From positions 1 through 64,000 of the forward strand of contig JAHDKR010000008.1 of assembly GCA_018436785.1 (NCBI GenBank): DNA of 64,000 bases. The letters are read 5' to 3'. Numbering within the stretch: position 1 is the stretch's first letter; each line of letters opens with the position of its first letter. Shown piece after piece: positions 15,914 through 25,023 of this stretch. The notes under the pieces were generated by a model, which was not told the origin of the DNA, ran no database searches, and was given only the letters and a program-made list of their open reading frames with translations. The translations under genes were made by a program, and so were the position numbers. The DNA is from Synergistaceae bacterium. Its GTDB lineage: Bacteria > Synergistota > Synergistia > Synergistales > Aminobacteriaceae.

Positions 15914-16694
15914 AAACAATACCCTCCTTGAGAGCCAATACAATAAGGTCGAGAACCATGGTTCGGGAAAGACGTTTCGTCTGGATCAAAAGGCGTATTC
16001 GCTCTAGCGCTGCCGCCTTGTCATACGCTCCCCGTTCTACTTCATAGGATATCCATGGAGCAAAGAGCACAATCAGCTCGTCGACTTCAGACTTGGCATT
16101 TTTTTCAATCCACCGAATCCACTCTTCCTCTGTTTGCGGCGGCGGCATGCTCTCACCCGAACGAGGCACAGGAAGAGAAACACTCCACGAACGGCTTCTC
16201 AGTGTGGGCAGAAAGAGTTTCTCGTCCGTAAGTAAAAAAAGCATATGAACATACTCCGGCGGTTCTTCTGCCAGTTTTAACAGACTGTTTGCCGCAGGAA
16301 GCATCATTCTGTCTGCAGAAAAAACAACAGCAACTCTTTTTGATGATACCACCGGACGATACGCCATTGCATCGATTATCTCACGACACTCGTCAATAGA
16401 AGGAGGTTTTGAGGGAGCGCCGCAATACAAAAGATCCGGATGCCTCTCGCCGGACCAGGCTGAACAGACCCTGCAATCATCATCTCCCGAACCGTTACTA
16501 CAGAGCAGCACGCGAACAATTCCGAGCGCTGCGTGCATATGGAGGTTCTCGTCGATCACTACTGCGCACGAGTGAGGGAAGGCTCCTCTTGATGCCAAAA
16601 ACAGCAAACGTTTCCATGCCGAAGAGTCCTTCCATGAAGCGCCGCGCTGCTCGGAGATTCCTTCCGTGTTCAGAACAGAAGAGAAAACAGACAT
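15885..16694 (-). CDS. holB: DNA polymerase III delta-prime subunit (clamp loader)
   Basis: A 269-residue protein with the delta-prime features: a zinc-binding-type pair C-R-V-C with upstream cysteine, the block HPDLLY, the segment SSKRVAVVFSADRM, and NSLLKLAEEPPEYVHMLFLL, which contains the sensor-like LLK.LEEPP motif. Delta-prime lacks ATPase activity and helps the tau complex open the sliding clamp. A classic P-loop is absent, as expected. It sits between yaaR and ricT with overlaps at both ends (25 and 29 bases). Confidence 0.88.
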   Translation of the reverse strand: MSVFSSVLNTEGISEQRGASWKDSSAWKRLLFLASRGAFPHSCAVVIDENLHMHAALGIVRVLLCSNGSGDDDCRVCSAWSGERHPDLLYCGAPSKPPSIDECREIIDAMAYRPVVSSKRVAVVFSADRMMLPAANSLLKLAEEPPEYVHMLFLLTDEKLFLPTLRSRSWSVSLPVPRSGESMPPPQTEEEWIRWIEKNAKSEVDELIVLFAPWISYEVERGAYDKAAALERIRLLIQTKRLSRTMVLDLIVLALKEGIVFEHSFGDLW

Positions 16695-17104
16695 CCCTTG
16701 ATCTCCTCCATTAATTGCAACATCCTGGTTCGCTCTCCTTCCCGAGCGAAAACAGATTCCAATTCATCAAGCATGGAGTCTGTCTTTTCCACAATAACGA
16801 AGAAATTCTTATCCCCTCTACGCCATTTCATATCCCGCCGTACACGTAAACCGGCTACTGCCCGTCGCACCAGCTCGGAAACAAGTTTACGGTACTGAAT
16901 AAGGAGCGCCTCCGCAGGGAAAATAGAAAGTTTTCTTCCGATAATGTCAAGGCGATCCAAAAGATCGCGGATTTCAGCATCCTCAAGAGAAGCCGAAAAA
17001 ACGGAAGCAGTCGATTCACGAGAAGGCAACTGCCCGCTTCTTTTCGATGTTTTGGAAAATTCTCCTCCGCTTAGTGTTTCTTTGGAAGTTTTTTTTACCC
17101 TCAA
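16670..17104 (-). CDS. yaaR: YaaR family protein (DUF327)
   Basis: About 144 residues, with the helical DUF327 features DLLDRLDIIGRKLSIFPAEA and YRKLVSELVRRAV. The family's function is not established; it is conserved next to tmk and holB. I place the start at TTG 17104, which overlaps the tmk stop as TTGA; a site GGAGG lies 13 bases before it. The long form starting at 17182 would run inside tmk without a ribosome site. The N-terminal 35 residues are Ser/Lys-rich and probably disordered. Confidence 0.8.
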   Translation of the reverse strand: MRVKKTSKETLSGGEFSKTSKRSGQLPSRESTASVFSASLEDAEIRDLLDRLDIIGRKLSIFPAEALLIQYRKLVSELVRRAVAGLRVRRDMKWRRGDKNFFVIVEKTDSMLDELESVFAREGERTRMLQLMEEIKGCLFSLLF

Positions 17105-17715
17105 CGGGACAAAGACACCTCCACAAGAGAGAGAATTCTTGACGCAAGAGCTTGCGGTTCTGAAGAAGCCTCGACCGTGCAAATCCTTTGAGGCTCTCTC
17201 TTGGCCAGGGAAGAAAAGCCCTCGCGAACCCTCTCAAGAAACGAATACCCTTCCGCCTCGAAACGGTCGCGTCCTCCGCGGAGGCAGACTCTCTCCATCG
17301 CAGTTTTTACAGGGACATCAAGCCAGAATGTCTTATGCGGCCTCGGGAAAGAACACCATTCGAACAGCGTCTCTACCTTTTCCGACGGAATTCCTCTTCC
17401 CCAGGATTGGTATGCCAGTGTAGAGTCTGTGTACCGTTCGCAAATAACGACGCCGCCGCCCTCAAGTACGGGCAGAATCTCCTTGCGAACGTGCTCGCAA
17501 CGGTCCACAAGAAAGAGAAACAACTCGCTCATTGGATGAGAAAAATCTCCTTCCAAAATGCGTTCCCGTATCCACGAGCCGCCGTCCCACCCTCCGGGTT
17601 CTCTTGTCCATACTACGCGCCGGTTTCCCCGGTATTTTCCCTCAAGGAAATTGGCAAGGAGTGCAGCTTGCGTTGTTTTTCCGCATCCGTCAATACCTTC
17701 GAATGTGATAAACAT
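17101..17715 (-). CDS. tmk: Thymidylate kinase
   Basis: A 204-residue P-loop kinase that phosphorylates dTMP to dTDP. It shows GIDGCGKTT at residues 7-15, TREPGG for the DR-type substrate loop and ERYTDSTLAYQ for thymidine binding. Length matches the family. It lies four bases after the S55 peptidase gene and its stop overlaps the yaaR start codon, so the cluster is translationally coupled. Confidence 0.95.
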   Translation of the reverse strand: MFITFEGIDGCGKTTQAALLANFLEGKYRGNRRVVWTREPGGWDGGSWIRERILEGDFSHPMSELFLFLVDRCEHVRKEILPVLEGGGVVICERYTDSTLAYQSWGRGIPSEKVETLFEWCSFPRPHKTFWLDVPVKTAMERVCLRGGRDRFEAEGYSFLERVREGFSSLAKREPQRICTVEASSEPQALASRILSLVEVSLSR

Positions 17716-17719
17716 CTGA

Positions 17720-19576
17720 TTAACTCTCCGTTTCCGGCTCGTCTGATTGCGATGAGTTGCCGGGCGTGACAGTGATCAGTTTTCGAAGAAGCCCCTCGAC
17801 GACAAATTCCGATTTGAATATCTGAAGCGTCCCATCTTTTAAACGGCGCTGTTTCAGCTCGCTCAGAAGCTCTTGTTCTTCTTTTGAAACAGGCTCGTCT
17901 TCATCGGAACGGCCTTTTCCGTCTTTTGACCGTTTCTCGTAATTAAATTCGATGATAAGTTCATTGTTCGTCTCAAGTGCGGACATCTCGGTGAAAAGCT
18001 GACGGAAATTTTCAATGGTTTTCCAGCCTTGGACTATTGCCGATTGGTTCAGCGGTTCTATCCCGCCGCCTCGAACAAGAATTTCACAGATACCGGAAGC
18101 ATCCTTCGGGATGGTAATCGTAAATGATTTCTTTACCTGTTTCTTCCTGTAAGGGCGAATAAGAACTTCAACTTCGACAGTTTCTCCGGAGGAGAACGAT
18201 TCTCCTTTGAGATTCACGCCTTCTATATACATAAGCTTCGGCATCGGGGAGAATTCGGTAGTTACAGTTATCCCCAGGGGATACACTTCGGCAAAAGGGT
18301 TCAAGAACACAACGTCGAGCAGCTCGCTTGTCTCTTTTAAAGCGGCCGCTGCAAGATCGCTGTCTGAAAAGAACATATTTGTCCTCGTCCATCCGCTTAT
18401 CAACCCTCTTCCCTGCACATTAAGGGTGAGGGTCGCCGTACCTTGTCCCTTTCGTCCCCACAGATCGTCGATCAGCCCGGTAAAGACTCCCGCAGTCAGC
18501 TTTGCGCCTATGAAAGGATCCGGAACGACGTGAAAACGCTTCCTTTCTTTTATATTCCGTTCAGCATCAGTAAAATCGAGAGTTGCAGAAATGGAAGGCG
18601 TAAAATATCCGATTCTTCCCCCTATTCCCTGCGGTCTGTCCTGAGTAACCGTCCCGACAATTTGCAGCGGGCTCCCTACTTTAAACGGAGACTCTAAACT
18701 GGGGATTACTTTATGGATGTATGCCCTTGCCACAGGATAGTTTACAGCCCCTCTCCCGAGGAAAGGGTGAGCGAAGGCGATAAACCTTCCGTCAGGCGCC
18801 ACAGCTGTTAATGTGCCGGTAGCACCGATGGTTACATCTCCCCATGCCAGAAGCACTGTAATGGCGTCCCCGGGCAGCATTGTGGCGTTCATCTCGACCG
18901 GAACAGCATCGGTGAATCCGCCGCCCGGAATAAAATTGTCCCTTCCGAGAAGGGCGGCAGTTTCAAGGGCCTTGCGAGTGCTGATACCATTGATAAAGAG
19001 AGGCGAGGAGAGCTGCTCTGCGGCTACCGGTACTACAAGTTTATCCTCTTCTTTGTCTTCCTTTCCGTTATCCGCTTCTTGACCTGCCTGACTCTCGTCT
19101 TCCTGATCTTTTTTCTTATCTGCATCATCAAGTGCCGGGGCTGGAGGAATGGACACGATTTTTTCCGGCCAACTCCAGATGCTTGCCATATCGCTGAAAG
19201 AGGTGGCCAATCCGAGCGTGTGTTCACTGAAATTCCAGCCATATCCAATCGCCCCGATCAGCTTGTCGTTGATAAATACGGGACTGCCGCTCATGCCTGC
19301 GGCAATTCCGCCTGTCGCCGCGATTACAGAGCCGGAAGCCTTAATCATTATCAGGTGTTTAGGGCTTCCTTTTCCCGGGATCACGCTTACAATTTCAACA
19401 GGGAAGCGCACGATCTCTCTGCCGGAAACGACGGTAAGCGCGTACCCCTTCATTCCGGGGCGAAGATTTTCTACCCCCAGCACCGGGACGGAGGGAGTAA
19501 ACCGCGACGCTTCGGACTGCTCCGCAGGAGCGAGAAGAAGAACAAGCGCGCATATCAGTAGGCGAAATAAGTTCAT
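17720..19576 (-). CDS. Secreted SpoIVB-type S55 peptidase family protein
   Basis: A 618-residue protein with a signal peptide (about residues 1-24, hydrophobic core LLICALVLLLAP). The SpoIVB/S55 serine peptidase signature GMSGSPV gives catalytic Ser96, and the block GAIGYGWNF follows. In Bacillus, SpoIVB cleaves SpoIVFA to activate sigma-K; no sporulation genes are seen here, so this member probably acts in the envelope on another target. A long C-terminal region of beta-strand-like repeats after residue 400 may bind a partner. A charged, Lys/Glu/Asp-rich linker around residues 150-165 separates it from the peptidase core. It is cotranscribed between prfB and tmk. Confidence 0.82.
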   Translation of the reverse strand: MNLFRLLICALVLLLAPAEQSEASRFTPSVPVLGVENLRPGMKGYALTVVSGREIVRFPVEIVSVIPGKGSPKHLIMIKASGSVIAATGGIAAGMSGSPVFINDKLIGAIGYGWNFSEHTLGLATSFSDMASIWSWPEKIVSIPPAPALDDADKKKDQEDESQAGQEADNGKEDKEEDKLVVPVAAEQLSSPLFINGISTRKALETAALLGRDNFIPGGGFTDAVPVEMNATMLPGDAITVLLAWGDVTIGATGTLTAVAPDGRFIAFAHPFLGRGAVNYPVARAYIHKVIPSLESPFKVGSPLQIVGTVTQDRPQGIGGRIGYFTPSISATLDFTDAERNIKERKRFHVVPDPFIGAKLTAGVFTGLIDDLWGRKGQGTATLTLNVQGRGLISGWTRTNMFFSDSDLAAAALKETSELLDVVFLNPFAEVYPLGITVTTEFSPMPKLMYIEGVNLKGESFSSGETVEVEVLIRPYRKKQVKKSFTITIPKDASGICEILVRGGGIEPLNQSAIVQGWKTIENFRQLFTEMSALETNNELIIEFNYEKRSKDGKGRSDEDEPVSKEEQELLSELKQRRLKDGTLQIFKSEFVVEGLLRKLITVTPGNSSQSDEPETES

Positions 19577-19604
19577 GGGCGGCGATCCTCCCGAGTAAAT
19601 TTTA

Positions 19605-20706
19605 TTATTTTTGTCGCTTCCATCTGAGGAAGCTCATAATGAACCCGTCAATGTCTCCATCAAGCACGGAGTGAACATTTCCGACCTCAAAGCCGGTCCG
19701 ATGATCCTTCACAATAGTATAAGGATGCAGAACATAGGAACGTATCTGGCTCCCCCAGCTTATCTCCTTCTTCTCTCCCTGAATCGAGAGAAGTTCTTGC
19801 TGGCGCTCCTGAGTCGCCTTTTCAAAGAGACGGCTCCGAAGGACCTGCATCGCAACCTGACGATTCATGTGCTGGGATCTTTCGTTCTGACACCCAACGA
19901 CGATCCCGGTGGGAATATGTGTAATACGGACCGCCGAATCCGTCCTGTTGACATACTGACCGCCGGCTCCGCTTGCCCGGAACGTATCGACTTTGAGGTC
20001 TTCCGGGCGGATTTCCACGGGAACATCCTCAGCCAATTCGGGAGCGACATCAACCGATGCAAAGCTGGTATGTCGTCTCTTTGCGGCATCGAATGGAGAT
20101 ATTCGTACTAATCGGTGGACTCCCTTTTCCGCTTTTAAGTACCCGTAAGCATACTCTCCCTGCACAAGTACGGTTGCGCTTTTAATGCCAGCCTCCTCGT
20201 CCTGAAGGATATCAAGCACTTTCGCGGAAAAGCCTTCTCTTTCAGACCATCGAAGGTAAAGGCGCAAAAGCATCTCGGCCCAATCCTGAGAATCGAGCCC
20301 GCCGGATCCGGCATGTACTGTGAGTATTGCGTTGCTGCTGTCATACTCCTCGGAAAGAAGCAGCACCATCTGCTCTTTATCGACAAATTTCCGAAGCGCA
20401 TCCGCCGTCTGCGTAAATTCCCTCTGTAACTCATCGTCATCATCTTCCGAGAGCATCTCATCAAGAGTTTCGAGGTCGCTGAACATGTGCTCCGCCTGAT
20501 CCCAGGAATCCAGGCTGCGCTGTAAACGTGCGATATCACGGGATACTTCACGGCTTTCCTCTTTTGTCCAGAAATCCGGAGCAGTTGTACGCGCTTCAAG
20601 TTCCTCTTTTTTCTGTCTTATTGAATCGAGGTCAAAGACTGTCCTGAAGATCTTTACGTAAAATCCTCAGTTCCTCCAAAACTGTCGCATTCGGCGTGAG
20701 CGCCAT
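19605..20706 (-). CDS. prfB: Peptide chain release factor 2 (programmed +1 frameshift)
   Basis: Recognises UGA and UAA stops and triggers peptide release. Reading starts at ATG 20706 (AAGGAGGAG six bases upstream), runs 24 codons to CTT, meets TGA at 20632-20634, and resumes +1 as GAC. The shifted product is about 366 residues, matching Escherichia coli RF2 (365). The SPF recognition motif is at about 203-205 and GGQ at about 248-250, both within two residues of the E. coli positions. RF2 shortage increases shifting at its own UGA, an autoregulatory loop. It heads the long minus-strand run; the first part alone is not a usable gene. Confidence 0.95.
20631..20646 (-). promoter_or_regulatory. 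prfB programmed frameshift site
   Basis: The codons read CAG GAC AGT CTT TGA C on the minus strand. The slip codon CTT followed by TGA C is the universal RF2 context. The usual internal Shine-Dalgarno AGGGGG is replaced by a weaker AGGA four bases before CTT, so stimulation may rest more on the slow UGA C context. Confidence 0.93.
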
Positions 20707-20797
20707 GCTTTCTCCTCCTTAGTGGTGACGATCATTGTATTGAACGATTTTTTATTATATCATTTCGAGGCATGCCAAAGGAGGAAGAACAAAGGAA

Positions 20798-21808
20798 ATG
20801 ATGAAAGCGCGCCCCGGAACCGTGGACCTCTGCCGTATTCTCATGAACACAGGTGGCGAAGTCATTTCAGGAGGTACTCTCGCCGGGCTGCTCTCATGTT
20901 CCCGGCAGAGCGTCTGGAAGAGTATTCGCAGCCTCGTTGAAGAAGGCTTTTCAATAGAGTCCATCCCTCAAAAAGGATATATCCTTCGTGAATTGCCTCG
21001 CTATGATCTTGCTCCCTCGTATATTGGCGCGCTCATGAATAATACGGTTTTTTCTAAAACGGAAATCTACCTCTATGAAACGCTTTCCTCAACACAGGTA
21101 AGTGCAAAACAACATGGCCGCCAGAGCGGAACGGAGAATGTCGTCGTCATTTCCGAAGAACAGACACAGGGGAGAGGAAGAAGAGACAGAAGCTGGATTT
21201 CTCCGCACGGAAGCGGTCTTTTTCTCTCGTTCTTTTTTAAACCTCGTCTTCTTCCCGGAAGACTACAACTTGTCAATCTCGCCGCCGGGCTTGCTGTGAA
21301 AGACGCAGTGGAAAAAACATGTTCCGTAAGGCTTGCGCTCAAATGGCCAAACGATCTCCTCTGGGAGAATAGAAAGGTGTGCGGTATTCTTTCAGAAGCA
21401 TCCAGTGAGTCTGATCGTATCCGCGACTGTTGCACAGGAATAGGAATTAATATAACGTCTCCGTCTCTTGAAAACAACCGAGAGGCGGCGGCTGTCCTTT
21501 CCCAAGCAGCTTTTTTAAATGATATGACCGGCGGGGTTCACCGTGGAGTCTTGGCGGCTACGCTTTTGGATCGCTTCGCGGATATTCTTGCCGTGATGGA
21601 GATCGATGGCGGGAAAAGCCTTCTTGAGAGATACAGAAAAGAGTGCGCAACTTTAGGGAGAGATGTTGCCGTCATAACCGACGACGGAACAGAGAGAGGC
21701 CGGGGCGTGGGTATCGGCGAAAACGGCGAGCTTATTGTCCAGAATCAACACGGAACTGTAGCCTACTGTGCTGCGGATATAGTGCACGCGACTCCGGAAG
21801 AAAGTTAA
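20798..21808 (+). CDS. birA: Biotin-[acetyl-CoA carboxylase] ligase / repressor, BirA type
   Basis: A 336-residue bifunctional protein. Residues 8-60 form a winged helix (SRQSVWKSIRSL), and the ligase domain has GRGRRDRSW at 125-133, the biotin- and AMP-binding loop, and KWPNDLLW with CGIL. It activates biotin to biotinyl-AMP and attaches it to biotin carboxyl carrier proteins, and the wing domain could repress biotin genes. No biotin gene is nearby. The start may be either ATG of the pair at 20798 and 20801; AAGGAGG is 13 bases upstream and AAAGG is closer. It is divergent from prfB. Confidence 0.93.
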   Translation: MMKARPGTVDLCRILMNTGGEVISGGTLAGLLSCSRQSVWKSIRSLVEEGFSIESIPQKGYILRELPRYDLAPSYIGALMNNTVFSKTEIYLYETLSSTQVSAKQHGRQSGTENVVVISEEQTQGRGRRDRSWISPHGSGLFLSFFFKPRLLPGRLQLVNLAAGLAVKDAVEKTCSVRLALKWPNDLLWENRKVCGILSEASSESDRIRDCCTGIGINITSPSLENNREAAAVLSQAAFLNDMTGGVHRGVLAATLLDRFADILAVMEIDGGKSLLERYRKECATLGRDVAVITDDGTERGRGVGIGENGELIVQNQHGTVAYCAADIVHATPEES

Positions 21809-21856
21809 AAACATGTGTTATAATAATGTTTATTATAACGCAAGGGAGAAGATGGA

Positions 21857-22903
21857 ATGCGTTTGACTGAGATGTCCACTACAAGCGGCTGAGCGGCTAA
21901 AATAGGTCCGGCGGACCTTTCTAAGATACTTAAGAATATCCCTCTCCCATCGGACGAGCGGATTTTTTCTTCATGGGCCTCAGGAGAAGACGCGGCTCTT
22001 TGGAAGATAGACGAGAAAAGGGCCGGGATTCTTACCGTTGATTTCATCACTCCGGTAGTCGACGATCCTCTTGTTTGGGGAAGGATTGCCGCTGCAAATT
22101 CGCTAAGCGATGTTTTCGCTATGGGCGGTTTCCCCTTGGTCGCATTGAACATCGTGGGATTTCCGGTAAAAAGTCTTGATATGAGCGTATTAGAGGCTGT
22201 TTTGGCCGGAGGGTTCGAAAAGGTTCGGGAGGCGGGAGCCTTCCTCCTTGGCGGACACAGCGTCGAGGATAAAGAACCGAAATACGGCCTCGTTGCGTAC
22301 GGCGAGGTTGCTATGGATTCTGTATGGAGGGTAACGGGCGCCTGTCCCGGAGATATGCTGCTCCTGACCAAACCAATCGGGACGGGGATTGTAGCCACAG
22401 CGCTGAAGGCGGATATGCTGGAGGATGAACGTAGCCTGCAGGAGGCAATTCGGTGGATGTCGATGTTGAATGATCTTCCGCGACGCCTGGATACCGGCCT
22501 CCTTACATCTGTTCGCGCATGCACCGATGTAACAGGGTTCGGGTTAGCGGGCCATGCATTGGATATGCTCTCCTCGAAAGAGATGAACCTGGTCCTGGGC
22601 ATCCACGATATACCGTTGCTTCCCGGAACCATCAGCCTTGCGGAGTCAGGCCTCATACCTGCCGGAACATACAATAACCGTATCGAATACGAAGACCGAG
22701 TTCGCGATCCCCAGAAACATGATGAAGTGTTAATGGATATGCTCTTCGATGCCCAGACTTCTGGCGGTCTGTTACTGGCTCTTCCTGAGGAAAAGGTTCA
22801 AGATTTTCTCAAAGCGGTCCAAGGTATAGGATTTGAATTGAGTTCTGTTATTGGACGGTTTACGAAGGGAAACGGCGAACTTGAAATTGTAGACAATATA
22901 TAG
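21857..22903 (+). CDS. selD: Selenide, water dikinase (SelD), selenoprotein with UGA codon 12
   Basis: A 348-residue enzyme that makes selenophosphate from selenide and ATP for selenoprotein synthesis. The reading frame is open from ATG 21857 to 22903 except for one TGA at 21890-21892. That codon falls in the sequence SG-U-AAKIGP and aligns with catalytic Cys17 of Escherichia coli SelD, with the following lysine matching Lys20. Conserved blocks such as LGGHSVED, TDVTGFGLAGH and FDAQTSGGLL are intact, which argues against a pseudogene. A hairpin directly downstream has SECIS geometry. The start uses AAGGGAGA upstream; its neighbour birA is 49 bases upstream. Confidence 0.93.
21890..21930 (+). 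promoter_or_regulatory. Predicted bacterial SECIS element in selD
   Basis: After the UGA at 21890-21892, AGGTCC at 21904-21909 and GGACCT at 21913-21918 pair perfectly around a three-base loop GGC that starts 17 bases past the UGA. Bacterial SECIS hairpins have an apical loop with a G among its first two bases at about this distance, as in fdhF. SelB binding would occur here. The stem and loop are visible; function is inferred. Confidence 0.75.
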
Positions 22904-22968
22904 TATCATAGCCAAGGAATATTTTCTTTCCATCGTGTTTATCGAGGAAAGATAGGGGATGTGTTTCC

Positions 22969-24144
22969 TTGTTGCTATCACAAAAAAAGTCGCGGAGAGT
23001 CCGGTTTGTACTGAGTCTTTCAATGTTTTGTGCTATGTTAGGTATAGGAATTATTGCACCGGTCATACCTCTTTATGCGAAGTCTCTTGGCGCAAGCAGC
23101 GTCGCGATTGGATTCATAATTGGCTCTTTTTCTTTTTCCCGTATTTGGGGGATGCTTGTGTCGGGAGAACTCGCTGAACGTATGGACCGGAAAAAGCTTC
23201 TTTTAGGCGGTCTTTTTGTGTATGCGGCGGCTTCGGTTGCCTATACGTTTTCTTTTTCAACCGAGATGCTGATTTTCATAAGGACGTTGCACGGGATAGG
23301 TTCTGCGATGGTAGTGCCGATTACGATGGCGATCGCGGCCGATATTGCTCCAAAGGGCGAAGAAGGAGCAATTTTCGGGTCTCTTCAGGCGGCCTTGTTT
23401 CTTGGGGTTGGTTCCGGTCCGCTTCTCAGCGGTTTCTTAGCCGACACTTTTGGGTTCTATGCTCCGTTTTACGCCATGACAGCACTCACTCTCCTCGCCC
23501 TTTTTCTCGTTCTGGCCCTCTTCCCCTCTTCCCCACCGAAAAATACAGTCAAGGAAGAAGTGGGCGCCTTGAAAGCTTTTAAGGGCATCATTTCTGATCC
23601 GGAGATGCTCAACGTATTTATTTTCCAGTTTTCTTCGGCGATGTGCCGTGGTGTTCTCGTAATGGTTATTCCTCTTTTTGCTTCGCAGTTTGACCTTTCC
23701 TTGTCGAGGATCGGCATTATTGTTTCACTGAATTCTATTTCGACCGGTATTCTACAGAATGTATCCGGTAAAATGGCGGATAATGTGCATAAAAATACCC
23801 TGATCATTATTGGTGGAGTGATTTCAGCTGTGACGCTGATAGGACTCCCTAATTTGACGACACCTCTCAGCCTCTCTGTAGCAAGCGTGGCTTTCGGAGT
23901 CGGGCATGCGTTTGCTTCCCCTTCGCTTGCTGCGATTGCAGCGGCTAGGGGTAAAAACTTCGGTTCAGGGAGGACGATGGGCCTTTTTAATATTGCATTC
24001 AGCATAGGCATGACGATTGGCCCTATAATGGTCGGCTCTTTGTTGGACATTACCGGAAACGGCATACCTTTTTATATCCTAAGCGCTTTTCTGGCAGCTT
24101 CTGCGCTTCCATTTTTTCCGGTTTTTAAACGCGGCGTGTGCTAA
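22969..24144 (+). CDS. Major facilitator superfamily transporter
   Basis: A 391-residue integral membrane protein with about 12 hydrophobic segments. The motif A-like loop SGELAERMDRKK lies at residues 65-76 between segments 2 and 3, and GHAFASPSL and GRTMGLFN mark the second half. This fits a drug/H+ antiporter-like MFS exporter, but no substrate is clear. The start is probably TTG at 22969, with AGGGGATG about ten bases upstream. It follows selD by 65 bases, which hold a CTTTCC/GGAAAG hairpin without a U-run, so cotranscription with selD is possible. Confidence 0.85.
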   Translation: MLLSQKKSRRVRFVLSLSMFCAMLGIGIIAPVIPLYAKSLGASSVAIGFIIGSFSFSRIWGMLVSGELAERMDRKKLLLGGLFVYAAASVAYTFSFSTEMLIFIRTLHGIGSAMVVPITMAIAADIAPKGEEGAIFGSLQAALFLGVGSGPLLSGFLADTFGFYAPFYAMTALTLLALFLVLALFPSSPPKNTVKEEVGALKAFKGIISDPEMLNVFIFQFSSAMCRGVLVMVIPLFASQFDLSLSRIGIIVSLNSISTGILQNVSGKMADNVHKNTLIIIGGVISAVTLIGLPNLTTPLSLSVASVAFGVGHAFASPSLAAIAAARGKNFGSGRTMGLFNIAFSIGMTIGPIMVGSLLDITGNGIPFYILSAFLAASALPFFPVFKRGVC

Positions 24145-24152
24145 AAAAAGAG

Positions 24153-24171
24153 ACGGGAGAAGTCCTCCCGT
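24153..24171. terminator. Terminator between MFS gene and ZnuA-like gene
   Basis: ACGGGAG at 24153-24159 pairs with CTCCCGT at 24165-24171 around a five-base loop. The plus side has little T-run, and the minus side is followed by CTCTTTTTTT, so it is stronger for the minus-strand gene. Confidence 0.7.
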
Positions 24172-24186
24172 TCAGAATGGTATTTT

Positions 24187-25023
24187 CTATTTCTGCGGGG
24201 TACGGAGTTGTCTCAGAGCGGCAAGTCTGTTCCACAAGAAAATATACTGATCGTGAAAGAAAAGCAGTATATCCTGGTCAAGGGCGGGTTTCTCCAGGAA
24301 GAGTATCTCTTTGTTGTTGCGTAGCGATTCTTTAAGCTTTTTGGAAGATGTATCGACGATTACTGGAATTCTCCTTTTGAGAGCATCCTCAAGGAGAGCG
24401 AAAAGAAGGTCGAGTTCTTTTCCTTGCTCCCAAAGTGTATTCAATGACTCATCCCTTGATTCCATCGAACATCCAGCTGCAGTCAGCATCCCGGAAAAAT
24501 CACCCCCAATATAGATAAAGGCTGATCCGCTCAAAAGCCTTCTTCCCACGATGACCGTGCTGTCGAGACGCGTCTGAAATTCTGAAAGCCGACGTTGGTA
24601 GTAGGGGTAGTTTGCCGGGTCGAAATGTGAGAGGACCGTGAAAACCTTCTGTGCTATGAATGGAAGCGAAGACGGGTCAGCAAAGAAATAATCCAAACGT
24701 TTTTTGTCAAAAGGAGCTGTACGGTAAAGAAGTGCAAGCGACATCCACTCTTTTTGGTTCAATCCAAGCCGGGAAGCTTCTTCAGTATCAAGCGCAATGA
24801 TACGGCTGTCTTTGGGTATTGCACGGTTTTGTACTTTGCGTACAACTTGACCGTCTTCAGACCAAAACTCAATCGGACGAACCGCTACAAAAACGCCTCC
24901 GATAAAGCGGCTTACGAGAGCAAGCCAAGGCGTCGTCGTCCATACTTCCCAAGCGAAGGCGGAGGAAGCGCGAAGAAGGAAAAATCCAAGAAAGAAAATG
25001 AAAAGAAATCGTTTCGTTTTCAT
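24187..25023 (-). CDS. Secreted protein resembling ZnuA-type metal-binding proteins
   Basis: A 278-residue protein with a clear signal peptide (residues 1-24, hydrophobic core FLFIFFLGFFLL and cleavage after AFA). The stretch FDPANYPYYQRRLSEFQTRLD near residue 145 resembles the DPxN..Y...l..f...L helix of ZnuA/TroA substrate-binding proteins. The metal-ligand histidines and histidine-rich loop of true ZnuA are not evident, and no ABC permease or ATPase gene is adjacent, so transport function is doubtful. Its start overlaps the end of rnc by four bases, implying it is translated with rnc. Confidence 0.6.
   Translation of the reverse strand: MKTKRFLFIFFLGFFLLRASSAFAWEVWTTTPWLALVSRFIGGVFVAVRPIEFWSEDGQVVRKVQNRAIPKDSRIIALDTEEASRLGLNQKEWMSLALLYRTAPFDKKRLDYFFADPSSLPFIAQKVFTVLSHFDPANYPYYQRRLSEFQTRLDSTVIVGRRLLSGSAFIYIGGDFSGMLTAAGCSMESRDESLNTLWEQGKELDLLFALLEDALKRRIPVIVDTSSKKLKESLRNNKEILFLEKPALDQDILLFFHDQYIFLWNRLAALRQLRTPQK

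Noticed and set aside
21890-21892. In-frame stop in selD taken as pseudogene
   Set aside because: The TGA aligns with the catalytic Cys/Sec site, the rest of the frame is intact, and a SECIS-like hairpin follows.
22906-22950. CTTTCC/GGAAAG hairpin between selD and the MFS gene
   Set aside because: It lacks a T-run and is not clearly a terminator, so cotranscription stays possible.
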